From the NCBI RefSeq assembly GCF_026314295.1, contig NZ_CP111108.1, positions 744,001 through 808,000 on the forward strand: DNA of 64,000 nucleotides, written 5' to 3'. Below are positions 22,715 through 30,465 of this stretch, piece after piece. Source of the stretch: Caproicibacterium sp. BJN0003. GTDB lineage: Bacteria; Bacillota; Clostridia; Oscillospirales; Acutalibacteraceae. The notes under the pieces were generated by a model. That model saw only the letters and a list, made by a program, of their open reading frames with translations. It was not told where the DNA came from and did not search any database. Each line of letters opens with the position of its first letter. The first letter of the stretch is position 1. Both the position numbers and the translations under genes were made by a program.

Positions 22715-23638
22715 ATGGAAGCAATCCTTACAAAAAAACTTACAAAAATTTATTCGGAAAAAGTTGTTGCCTTAAATGATTTTTCTTTTGCCGTTTCCGA
22801 GGGGACTGTTTATGGTCTGCTGGGTGGAAAAGGTGCCGGAAAGACAACTTTGGTAAAGCTTTTAAGCAGCCTTGAAAAACCTACTTCTGGAGAGTGTACA
22901 GTCCTAAATTGGAACCCAATGAAAGCGCCCGAACAGATTCACCAGAGTTGTGGAGTGTTAACGCAGACGGCGGGATTGTATAAACAAATGACCGGATGGG
23001 AAAACCTGCTGTTCTTCGGAGGAGTCTCCGGACTGAAAAGAACAGAATGTGCGGAACGTGCAGCAGAATTGATGCGGGAATTAGATATTTTCCCGCTTCG
23101 AGACCAAAAAGTTTGGAGATATACAACAAGTGAAGCACAGCGCCTATCGCTTGCGCGTGCGCTGATGCATCGGCCGCGTGTGCTTTTATTGGATGAACCT
23201 GTCAGCGGACTTGATTCGGATACAGCATCTGCTGTGTTGAGCCTGATTTTTGGAATCGTGCAAAACGAGGGAATGACAGTTTTGCTGTGTACACGCTTTC
23301 CACAGGAAGCAGAAGTGCTCTGCGAAAAGTTTGGAGTACTGAGCCATGGATGCTTGATTGCGGATGGAGATTTAAATACGCTTTCAGAGAAAGCAGGCTG
23401 TTGGCCGAAAGCGGTACTGCGGATTCCTGAAGAGGATCATCTCCAAGATTGGACTTTACAGGAAGATGGTTTTTGGGGGAAAAAAATTCAAAATGAATCA
23501 GAAATGCCTGAAATTCTCCGTGAAATGGTAGCAAAAGGGCATGATATTTATGAGGCACGGGTTATAAAACCGACTTTGACTAATATTTATAAAGCCCTTT
23601 TAGGAGGAATGACAGAATGCACAAAAGGCGGGCAGTAA
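22715..23638 (+). CDS. ABC transporter ATP-binding protein with degenerate motifs
   Basis: A 307-residue ATPase of the ABC-2/NatA exporter type. Walker A is 'GGKGAGKTTL', the Q-loop is 'VLTQTAGLYKQM', and Walker B with D-loop is 'VLLLDEPVSGLD'. The signature that should read LSGGQ is 'TTSEAQ', and the H-loop His is replaced by Arg ('LLCTRFPQEAE'). The C-terminal about 80 residues form the usual accessory domain. It overlaps the permease gene by 22 bases. ATP hydrolysis may be slow or asymmetric. Confidence 0.85.
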   Translation: MEAILTKKLTKIYSEKVVALNDFSFAVSEGTVYGLLGGKGAGKTTLVKLLSSLEKPTSGECTVLNWNPMKAPEQIHQSCGVLTQTAGLYKQMTGWENLLFFGGVSGLKRTECAERAAELMRELDIFPLRDQKVWRYTTSEAQRLSLARALMHRPRVLLLDEPVSGLDSDTASAVLSLIFGIVQNEGMTVLLCTRFPQEAEVLCEKFGVLSHGCLIADGDLNTLSEKAGCWPKAVLRIPEEDHLQDWTLQEDGFWGKKIQNESEMPEILREMVAKGHDIYEARVIKPTLTNIYKALLGGMTECTKGGQ

Positions 23639-24417
23639 AAACAGATAGAATTCTTATTAGAAAAGAGCTTACTGAAATCTGGAATGATCGTGTAGCGCGC
23701 AGTTGTATGATTATCATTCCGATTTTTTTGGCCTTGCTGATTCCAGGCGGATATCTTGCGATGCTGATGATTTTCCATCAGCATTCTTCTCTGGGAGAGG
23801 GACTGATGGCCCTTTTAACAACAAAAAATGAATGGATGAATGAACGGCAGGCTCTATTTGCCATTTTTAGTCGGTATATCTGCCCGATGCTGTTTTTAAT
23901 GATTCCACTTCTTTGTTCCTGCATTACGGCGGCCTGTAGCTTTGTGGGAGATCGAGATCGTCAGACGCTCGAGTCCCTGCTTTTAACACCAGTCCGGATA
24001 TCGAGAGTCTTTCAGGTTAAGGCAATTTGCTGCATCATGATTTCTGCTGTTACTACAGTGATCTCTTTTGCTTTGATGGCTCTGGTTCTTTCAATTGGAG
24101 ATATCCTTTTAAAGGTTCCATTTTTCTTTCGTCTGGAGTGGCTGATTGTGCTCGTTTTGCTTGCACCGTCGATCACGGTGTTGGGCACTTTTTTTACAGC
24201 TGCGGGGTTCTTTAAGAGCGGTTCTTATCTCGAAAGTATCCAGACCAGTGCATATCTGGCTTTTCCATTGACTTTGTGCTGTATTGTGCCGTTTACTGGC
24301 CTTTTAGTTTTTTCTGCACATGTTCTTTTGATTTTCTGGGGAATCATATTGCTGGCAGATGTGATCCTTTGGCGGATAAACCGTCACTCTTTTCGGATTC
24401 AGAAAATGGCGCTTTAA
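23617..24417 (+). CDS. ABC-2-type transporter permease
   Basis: A 266-residue membrane protein with six hydrophobic segments ('CMIIIPIFLALLIPGGYLAM', 'YICPMLFLMIPLLCSCITAA' and others). The segment 'DRDRQTLESLLLTPVRISRV' is the typical coupling loop of NatB/ABC-2 permeases. GGAGGA lies before ATG 23617. Probable partner of the degenerate ATPase; substrate unknown. Confidence 0.85.
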   Translation: MHKRRAVKTDRILIRKELTEIWNDRVARSCMIIIPIFLALLIPGGYLAMLMIFHQHSSLGEGLMALLTTKNEWMNERQALFAIFSRYICPMLFLMIPLLCSCITAACSFVGDRDRQTLESLLLTPVRISRVFQVKAICCIMISAVTTVISFALMALVLSIGDILLKVPFFFRLEWLIVLVLLAPSITVLGTFFTAAGFFKSGSYLESIQTSAYLAFPLTLCCIVPFTGLLVFSAHVLLIFWGIILLADVILWRINRHSFRIQKMAL

Positions 24418-24434
24418 AGTAGAATTCGTTTTTT

Positions 24435-24466
24435 AAAGGGTCACCGTTTTAAAACGGTGACCCTTT
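24435..24466. terminator. Palindromic hairpin after the second ABC operon
   Basis: AAAGGGTCACCGTTTT pairs perfectly with AAAACGGTGACCCTTT. The T-run is short, so termination efficiency is uncertain. Confidence 0.7.
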
Positions 24467-24493
24467 ATTCTGCCCAACTGGCAAAAACGTTTG

Positions 24494-24522
24494 TTGCAAA
24501 ACTATAAAATTTGTATTATAAT
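24494..24522 (+). promoter_or_regulatory. Promoter of the PHP-domain gene
   Basis: TTGCAA and TATAAT lie 17 bases apart, 67 bases ahead of the GTG start. Confidence 0.7.
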
Positions 24523-24588
24523 ACGGATAGAGTAAAAAAACAACAGTTAAATGTAAACTTTTAGAAAATAAAAAGGTGGGGTGATTGG

Positions 24589-25428
24589 GTGCCAGCAGAT
24601 CTGCATTGCCATACCAAGATTTCCGATGGTTCTGTCAGCATTGAAGAACTATTGCAGCTTGCAAAACGGAAAGGGCTTAAAACAGTGGCAGTAACTGACC
24701 ATGATACCTTTGCAGGAGCAATCAGGGCAAAGGTTTATGGGAAGCGAAATGAAATTGAAGTGATTCCTGGAGCAGAATTCTCCACCGCCGATACCGAGAC
24801 AGGAAAACGTGCTCATATTTTGTGCTATTTCTGTTCCAATACAGATCGTCTGGAGGGACTTTGTAAGCATACTAGTGATGCGCGTAGACGTGCATCTTTA
24901 GTAATGCTTCAAAAAGTGATCCATTTGTATCCGGTTACAGCAGAGATGATTATGCGGCGAGCACAAGGCAGCACTAATATTTATAAGCAGCATGTGATGC
25001 ACGCATTGATCGATGCCGGGTGTACAGATGAATTTTATGGCCCCGTTTATCGAAAACTTTTTGATCATAAGGTGGGGCTTGCTTATAGCGCAGTTCATTA
25101 TCCAGATACCCGCGATGTGATTAAGCGAATTCACGATGCAGGAGGAGTGACTGTTTTTGCCCATCCCTGCCTTTATGATGGATTTCCCCTTTTGGAAAAG
25201 CTTGCATCTGAAGGGCTATTGGACGGCGTAGAAGTCAACCATCCCTGCAATAAGGAAGATGATGAGGAAAAAGCTCGTGCGATTGCGCAGAAATATCATC
25301 TTGCCATGACCGGCGGCAGCGATTTTCACGGCATGTATACGAATCATCGGACAGAGGTTGGTGCCTGTTTGACGGAGGATGACCAAATTGAACTGCTGAA
25401 AAAGCGTGCCGCAGCGCTCCGAAAATAA
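24589..25428 (+). CDS. PHP-domain phosphoesterase
   Basis: A 279-residue protein with GTG start behind an AGGTGGGG site. The metal-binding PHP motifs are 'ADLHCHTKISDGS', 'VAVTDHDTFAGA', 'EVIPGAEFST', 'VFAHPCLYD' and 'TGGSDFHG'. This order matches the TrpH/YciV type, which hydrolyses 3',5'-nucleoside bisphosphates and short RNA ends. Cytosolic. It starts a two-gene unit with the TSCPD gene. Confidence 0.9.
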   Translation: MPADLHCHTKISDGSVSIEELLQLAKRKGLKTVAVTDHDTFAGAIRAKVYGKRNEIEVIPGAEFSTADTETGKRAHILCYFCSNTDRLEGLCKHTSDARRRASLVMLQKVIHLYPVTAEMIMRRAQGSTNIYKQHVMHALIDAGCTDEFYGPVYRKLFDHKVGLAYSAVHYPDTRDVIKRIHDAGGVTVFAHPCLYDGFPLLEKLASEGLLDGVEVNHPCNKEDDEEKARAIAQKYHLAMTGGSDFHGMYTNHRTEVGACLTEDDQIELLKKRAAALRK

Positions 25429-25471
25429 TTCTTGCCGAAATATTTTTGATACTTTAAGAGAGGGTTTTTCG

Positions 25472-25729
25472 ATGAAATATAACTACAAGACAAAAGGAAC
25501 CTGCTCTCGTGAAGTTCAGCTTGAACTTGACGGAGATCGGATACAGGATATGAAAGTTATTGGAGGATGCAATGGAAATCTAAAGGGCATTTGCGCTTTG
25601 GTAAAAGGGATGAAAGCGCAGGACGTGATCGACCGCTTTTCTGGAGTGCGCTGTGGATTCAAATCCACTTCCTGTCCGGATCAGATTGCCAAGGCACTTA
25701 GAGAAGCATTGAAAAAGAAGGATATCTAA
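25472..25729 (+). CDS. TSCPD domain protein
   Basis: An 85-residue protein starting at ATG 25472. It carries the family name-giving 'TSCPDQIAKAL' and the preceding 'GGCNGNLKGICALVKGM' and 'CGFKSTSC', with four conserved cysteines. This small domain also occurs at the C-terminus of class II ribonucleotide reductases; the stand-alone form has no established function. It is co-transcribed with the PHP gene. Confidence 0.85.
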   Translation: MKYNYKTKGTCSREVQLELDGDRIQDMKVIGGCNGNLKGICALVKGMKAQDVIDRFSGVRCGFKSTSCPDQIAKALREALKKKDI

Positions 25730-25751
25730 AAAGATTCTCAAGATAAAGAAT

Positions 25752-25783
25752 AAGGGCTGCAGGAATTATCTTCCGCAGCCCTT
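25752..25783. terminator. Bidirectional terminator between TSCPD and Gly/Cys peptide genes
   Basis: AAGGGCTGC...GCAGCCCTT with an inner GGAA/TTCC extension, flanked by A- and T-rich sequence. It lies between convergent genes. Confidence 0.8.
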
Positions 25784-25820
25784 ATTCATTCAAATGCTAG
25801 GAACTTGCAGATTAGTAGGA

Positions 25821-26009
25821 TTAGCAGCCGCAATTGTTATTATTGCATCCGCAGCCATCGCCACAGCCACCGCAGCCACCGCCACAGCCGCCACAGCCAT
25901 TGCCGCAGCCACCGCCGCAGCCACCGCCGCAGCATACAAGAATGATAATCAGAAGGATAATCCAACTGCATCCACCGAATCCACTGCATCCACCACAATT
26001 ATTGCACAT
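25821..26009 (-). CDS. Gly/Cys-rich single-pass membrane peptide
   Basis: A 62-residue peptide starting at ATG 26009 behind GGAGG. It has three parts: 'MCNNCGGCSGFGGCSW', a hydrophobic helix 'IILLIIILVCC', and a 35-residue tail of GGC/GCG repeats ending 'CGCNNNNCGC'. About one third of residues are cysteine. The layout recalls small Gly-rich membrane peptides of spore formers such as the YjcZ group, but the cysteine content is unusual. It could bind metal or crosslink in the spore coat; this is inference. The opposite-strand frame is a low-complexity shadow. Confidence 0.7.
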   Translation of the reverse strand: MCNNCGGCSGFGGCSWIILLIIILVCCGGGCGGGCGNGCGGCGGGCGGCGDGCGCNNNNCGC

Positions 26010-26165
26010 AAAGTATTGCCTCCTTCGTTGTTTTACATGCCAGTATACGAAGAAAGCATAAAATGTGTGCATTGCCTACAGAGAAAAGAGAATTTCATAA
26101 TTTTTTCACATTCTGGCAGTATACTAATTCCAACTTTAAAGAGATTTTGATTTGGAGGAACGATT

Positions 26166-26630
26166 ATGCTATGTCAATCCTGCGGGGAACAAACCGCTAC
26201 AATGCGAGTCAAAGAGATTGTAAACGGTCGTTTGACAGAGTATGCAATTTGCGCTTCCTGTGCAAGAAGACTGGGATATAACACCTTGCTGTCCGGTTTG
26301 GGCAGAGGGTACGGCAGCATGCTGAGCGAATTCTTTGGGGACCAGCCGCCGGAACCGGAAAAGCGCTGTCCGCAGTGCGGGGCTTCTTTTGAAGAGATTG
26401 CAAGAACCGGCAGAGTCGGCTGTGCACTTTGTTATGAAGCCTTTGAGGAAGAACTGATGCCGCTGATTCAACGACTGCATGGAAATGAACTTCACTGCGG
26501 AAAATTCCCAGGCGAAAATTTGCCGCAGCCTCGTTTGCAGAGCCAGATGATTCCTATGCGTGAGATGTTGGAAAAGGCAATTCGAGAAGGGAATAAGAAT
26601 CTTCTGAAGGGTGGAGAAAGCGATGCATAA
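26166..26630 (+). CDS. mcsA: McsA-type zinc-finger activator of protein-arginine kinase
   Basis: A 154-residue protein with two zinc-binding parts: 'CQSCGEQTATMRV...CASC' and 'CPQCGASFEEIARTGRVGCALCYEAF', closely matching McsA. A C-terminal helical segment replaces the UvrB/C-type motif region. McsA binds and activates McsB and adapts it to ClpC. It overlaps mcsB by eight bases. In Bacillus the operon is ctsR-mcsA-mcsB-clpC; ctsR and clpC are absent here. Confidence 0.85.
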   Translation: MLCQSCGEQTATMRVKEIVNGRLTEYAICASCARRLGYNTLLSGLGRGYGSMLSEFFGDQPPEPEKRCPQCGASFEEIARTGRVGCALCYEAFEEELMPLIQRLHGNELHCGKFPGENLPQPRLQSQMIPMREMLEKAIREGNKNLLKGGESDA

Positions 26631-27639
26631 GTGGTATGAAAAATCCGGACCCGATTCAGAAACAGTGCTTTCCTGCCGAGTACGTTTAGCGCGAAATTTT
26701 GCAGACCTTCCTTTTCCATCGAAGATGTCTCGTTCTGATTTGGAACGCAGCCGAGAGAGGGTAAAAAGAGCGCTTTCTCTTTGCAGTCGGGCACAGGATT
26801 ACCGCTATATTCTGATGGAAGAAATGACGGAGAGCGAAGCGGTTTCTTTTGCAGAGCGGCAGCTTTGTACGCCCGAATTCATTGCAAAGACTTCCGGAAG
26901 AGCACTGTTCTTTACTTCGGATGAAGGGGACAGCATTACGGTAAATGGCGCCGACCATTTGCGGATTCAAATTTTGAGAACAGGAAACCAACTTTCGGAG
27001 GCATTAAAGACGGCTGATCAGTTGGATACTCAACTGGATCGCAGTCTGCGATTTGCGTTTCGCAGAGACCTTGGGTATCTTACGCAAAGCCCTATGGATT
27101 TGGGGACCGGCATGGTGGCAGGACTGCAACTGCATCTGCCGGCTTTGGAACAACTTGGTGAGATGGATCGAATCTGTACCGATCTGATTGGGCTTGGATT
27201 CGTAATGCGCAGCCTTTATGGAACAGATGCTGCCATTTATGAAATGCGTAATCGTATCACTCTTGGAATCAGCGAAACAGAGGCTGTCCAAAATCTTTCT
27301 GCTTTGGCAAAACAAGTCATTATGCGGGAAAAACAGGCCAGAGAAGAGATGCTTTCACAACCACAAACACAGGGGGAAATTCGGGGTAGTCTGAGCACTT
27401 TACAGACTGCAAGAATTTTGTCCCAGGAAGTTTTCTTTGATTGCTACTCAAAGATACGGGTGGGGATTTTTGCAGGTCTCATTCGAGGATTGACTGCAGA
27501 ACAACTTGATACCTTAAAAATCGCGGTGCAGCCTGCAACTTTAACGGTGCAGGCAGGAAGAGAACTAGATGCTAAGCAATGCCAAATTCGCCGTGCACAG
27601 TTTGTCAGCACGGCCTTACAAGGCGTTCGCCTTTGCTAA
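26623..27639 (+). CDS. mcsB: McsB-like ATP:guanido phosphotransferase, active-site residues altered
   Basis: A 338-residue phosphagen-kinase-fold protein; GGTGGAG sets the start at ATG 26623. The overall match to McsB is clear ('SCRVRLARNFADLPFP', 'HLPALEQLGEMDRI', 'YLTQSPMDLGTGMVAG'). Yet the NEEDH motif that carries a catalytic Glu in Bacillus McsB is 'NGADH', the SCP cysteine is 'QSP', the acidic GEGSEA loop is 'YGTDAA', and the phosphoarginine-sensing RDIRRA is 'CQIRRA'. The protein may be inactive as a kinase or use different residues. See findings. Confidence 0.85.
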   Translation: MHKWYEKSGPDSETVLSCRVRLARNFADLPFPSKMSRSDLERSRERVKRALSLCSRAQDYRYILMEEMTESEAVSFAERQLCTPEFIAKTSGRALFFTSDEGDSITVNGADHLRIQILRTGNQLSEALKTADQLDTQLDRSLRFAFRRDLGYLTQSPMDLGTGMVAGLQLHLPALEQLGEMDRICTDLIGLGFVMRSLYGTDAAIYEMRNRITLGISETEAVQNLSALAKQVIMREKQAREEMLSQPQTQGEIRGSLSTLQTARILSQEVFFDCYSKIRVGIFAGLIRGLTAEQLDTLKIAVQPATLTVQAGRELDAKQCQIRRAQFVSTALQGVRLC

Positions 27640-27675
27640 AAAGTTATTTATTTGTCATGAAAAGGAGTGTTTTTC

Positions 27676-28335
27676 ATGGAATTGCATCAAAAAATAACAG
27701 AGAACGAAAATTTTGCGGCAGCACTTTTAGCACGTGCGGGAGTTTATATTTCTCATGATCCATTAATGGATAGCAAGGCAGACCAGATGATTGCCGGGTT
27801 TCGAACACAGAAAGAGATTTATCAGAAGGTTATAGAGCTGTGTTCTTCCTCTCATTCTTCCCTTTCGGAATATCTTTCCGTAATGGCGTACAGTATGTTA
27901 GGGGAAGGGTATGAGGATGGCGTAATTCGTTGTGCAAAGGAATTTCTCAATACACCTTCTAATTGGGACATCGGAAATGAAGAAATTTTGATTCAGGACG
28001 GAATCCGGAAGAGAAGAGTAGATTTGCGCCGCGGAGAAGTTTTGATGGCAATGGCAACAGCAGAAGCTCAACGGTCCTTCTATGTTTCAGCTTTAATGCA
28101 TCAAAAGCAAGCTTATGCACTGATGCCCTATAGCGGAGAGGCTGCTGTCCGTCTGTCTCAAATCCTTCATCACGAGGCTGGAATGGAAGCTGCTGTAAAG
28201 TTTTTACAGGATCAGCGGCAAAGTACTTTTTATCCGCCGTTTCTCTATGTGAATGAAGAAGGAAAGCAAAAACATAATGATGCTTTTTCAAGAGGCATTG
28301 AATCCGAATTGGAAAAGCTCAAAAAAGAATCATAA
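27676..28335 (+). CDS. Unknown helical-repeat (TPR-like) protein
   Basis: A 219-residue cytosolic protein starting at ATG 27676 (AAAGGAG upstream). The C-terminal half looks like helical hairpin repeats ('AEAQRSFYVSALMHQKQAYA', 'SGEAAVRLSQILHHEAG'). It has no enzyme motif. It follows mcsB by 36 bases in the same direction, with no terminator between, so it may be co-transcribed and linked to protein quality control. Confidence 0.65.
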   Translation: MELHQKITENENFAAALLARAGVYISHDPLMDSKADQMIAGFRTQKEIYQKVIELCSSSHSSLSEYLSVMAYSMLGEGYEDGVIRCAKEFLNTPSNWDIGNEEILIQDGIRKRRVDLRRGEVLMAMATAEAQRSFYVSALMHQKQAYALMPYSGEAAVRLSQILHHEAGMEAAVKFLQDQRQSTFYPPFLYVNEEGKQKHNDAFSRGIESELEKLKKES

Positions 28336-28339
28336 AAGA

Positions 28340-28378
28340 AGGGCGCCCCGCTGATGAAGACGGAGTGCCCGGCAATTA
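28340..28378. terminator. Hairpin between convergent genes
   Basis: GGGCGCCCCG pairs with CGGAGTGCCC through several G-U pairs, followed by ATTATTTT in the plus direction. It likely ends the mcsAB unit. Confidence 0.55.
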
Positions 28379-28380
28379 TT

Positions 28381-29355
28381 TTAAGGTGGATTCGGTGTGT
28401 TTTCCGGTTTGGAAATAGAAAAATCATTTTGTTCAGGTGAAAAAATCGTTTCAATTCGTTTCGGACAGTCGGATGGAGAGTAGATAAATCGATCCATGTG
28501 ACTGCCGCTGAAAAAGTATTCCGGTGGTTTCGGCGCCCATTCCTGATCAAAAGCGTCAATGATAACAAGCTTTACTTTCATGCGGGATGGAAGAATATTT
28601 TTGATGTAAACACTTGCTTGCTGTCCCGGCAGAATATTCGGACGGCTTTCGGCAAGTCCGGCTAAATTTGGGGTCAGTTCTACAAAAATCCCATAGGGCT
28701 CTACACTGCGGATCACACCTGCAACGGTCTGACCGGGTGAAAAACGAGCGGCATTTTCTTCCCATGTTCCGAGCAGTTCTTTTTCAGTCAGCGTGATGCG
28801 GCCGTTTTCAATGCTTTTGACCACGGCTTTTAGATCCATTCCAACGCTAAAACGTTCTCGAGGATGATTAATTCGGGAAATGCTGATACAATCAATCGGC
28901 ATTAGGGCGGAAATTCCGCAGCCGACGTCTAAAAAAGCGCCGAAAGGTTCCAGATGGGTAACCCGTGTATCGATGATATCTCCAGGATTAAGCTTACTGA
29001 GATAGGATTCCATGCAAACGTTTTGTGCTTTTCTTCTGGAAAGAATTGCACGCTGTCCATTTTCGTTTTCTTCAATATCGGTTACAATGAAAGAGACAGG
29101 ACGATTTACCCGGGATAAAATTGCAATATCACGGATTTTGCCCTCACGAATTCCTATGGCGCCCTCTTCCCGCGGAATAATGCCGCGCATACATCCGAGA
29201 TCGACGATCAGATCGTGATCAGAGGTGCAGACTAATGCGCGTCCCTCCAGAATTTTTCCTTCCCTCATAGCTTCTTTAAGAGATGCCGGACTGTTGAGCG
29301 CTGCACGATTTTCGATGCAGTTGATCAACCGTCCTTCCGGCTCAAATCCAAGCAT
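28381..29355 (-). CDS. S1 RNA-binding domain protein (RpsA-like)
   Basis: A 324-residue protein with three S1 repeats, at about residues 35-105 ('EGRALVCTSDHDLIVDLG'), 120-195 ('PGDIIDTRVTHLEPFGAFLD') and 205-270 ('PGQTVAGVIRSVEPYGIFVE'). The C-terminal 50 residues are low complexity. Short S1 proteins replace full ribosomal protein S1 in many Clostridia and can aid translation initiation or mRNA stability. Single gene, convergent with the mcsAB unit. Confidence 0.85.
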   Translation of the reverse strand: MLGFEPEGRLINCIENRAALNSPASLKEAMREGKILEGRALVCTSDHDLIVDLGCMRGIIPREEGAIGIREGKIRDIAILSRVNRPVSFIVTDIEENENGQRAILSRRKAQNVCMESYLSKLNPGDIIDTRVTHLEPFGAFLDVGCGISALMPIDCISISRINHPRERFSVGMDLKAVVKSIENGRITLTEKELLGTWEENAARFSPGQTVAGVIRSVEPYGIFVELTPNLAGLAESRPNILPGQQASVYIKNILPSRMKVKLVIIDAFDQEWAPKPPEYFFSGSHMDRFIYSPSDCPKRIETIFSPEQNDFSISKPENTPNPP

Positions 29356-29458
29356 TCTTTGACTACCTCCTTTTTTACTGCCGTTTCATAAATATGCGGA
29401 GAAAGAAGGGGGTATTCACAATGATTTTTTAGAAAATGAATGATCAGGAGGTTCTTAC

Positions 29459-30337
29459 ATGCGACTTGCTAAATCCATTCCAATTCTTTTATCTTTAATG
29501 ATCGGTTTTTCTATGACCAGCTGTGGTTCTTCATCTGGAAATTCTTCTGTGGTGTCTTCACAGCCTTCTTCAGAAGCAGCATCTGAAAAGACGCAGTCAA
29601 TGGTAAGCCAAGATTCGTCAACTAGTAGTCTGCAGCTTGGAGATCAATTACAGCTTCCTCAAAAAGGGGAGCAGATCGCGGTCCTGCAAACAAATTATGG
29701 AACCATAAAAATCCGGCTGTTTCCCAAGGAAGCTCCGGAAACGGTTGAGAATTTTGTGGGATTGATTCAAAAAGGATATTATAATGGACTTACCTTTCAC
29801 CGTGTCATGAAGGACTTTATGATTCAGGTAGGAGATCCAAAAGGGAACGGTACCGGAGGAGAAAGTCTCTGGGGCGGAACTTTTGAAGATGAGTTTAGTG
29901 CAAACCTTGTTAACTTGCGCGGCAGTCTTGCGATGGCCAACAGTGGGGCCAATACAAATGGAAGCCAATTTTTTATCAATCAGGCAGGTCCTGTAAACTC
30001 CAGTGCGTGGAGTCAATATGAAAGCCTTTACAGCCAATTAAAAACGTATGATCAATCCCAATGGCCACAGATTGCAGCAAATCAGTATACTATTTTAAAT
30101 ACGGATTCTTTAACAGATACCTATAAAAAGCTTTATGAAAAACAGGGTGGAAATCCTTTTTTGGACGGTGCTTATAATGCTTTTACTCCAAAACGCGGGC
30201 ATACTGTTTTTGGACAGGTATTTGAGGGAATGGATGTCGTAGATGCGATTGCGCAAGTAGAAGTAGATAGTTCCTCCAAAAAGCCGAAGACAGATGTTGT
30301 GATTCAAAAAGCCACTGTAGAACAATATGAAGGATAA
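29459..30337 (+). CDS. Cyclophilin-type peptidyl-prolyl isomerase lipoprotein
   Basis: A 292-residue exported protein. The signal sequence ends in a lipobox ('MIGFSMTSCGSSSG', Cys at about residue 22), then a Ser-rich spacer to about residue 65. The cyclophilin domain follows: 'FVGLIQKGYYNGLTFHRVMK', 'MIQVGDPKGNGTGGES', 'ANSGANTNGSQFFINQ' and 'HTVFGQVFEGMDVVDAI'. An insertion of about 45 residues separates the last two. It should help folding of secreted proteins at the outer face of the membrane. Confidence 0.9.
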   Translation: MRLAKSIPILLSLMIGFSMTSCGSSSGNSSVVSSQPSSEAASEKTQSMVSQDSSTSSLQLGDQLQLPQKGEQIAVLQTNYGTIKIRLFPKEAPETVENFVGLIQKGYYNGLTFHRVMKDFMIQVGDPKGNGTGGESLWGGTFEDEFSANLVNLRGSLAMANSGANTNGSQFFINQAGPVNSSAWSQYESLYSQLKTYDQSQWPQIAANQYTILNTDSLTDTYKKLYEKQGGNPFLDGAYNAFTPKRGHTVFGQVFEGMDVVDAIAQVEVDSSSKKPKTDVVIQKATVEQYEG

Positions 30338-30388
30338 ACTTTCGATTATTAGAAAATGATATTTTTGTCGAAAAGTCAGTCCTTTACA

Positions 30389-30418
30389 TTGACAAGAGCA
30401 TTGGTTGGGAGATATAAT
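30389..30418 (+). promoter_or_regulatory. Promoter of pyrG
   Basis: TTGACA and TATAAT are separated by 18 bases, 47 bases upstream of the pyrG start. Confidence 0.8.
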
Positions 30419-30465
30419 AACTTTAATTGTTTTAAAAAACCAATGGATTCAGATGGAGGGAAATC

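Noticed and set aside
25794-26150. Rightward Ala/Thr-rich 118-residue frame
   Set aside because: It is the antisense of the Gly/Cys repeat gene; the low complexity comes from the repeated codons on the other strand.
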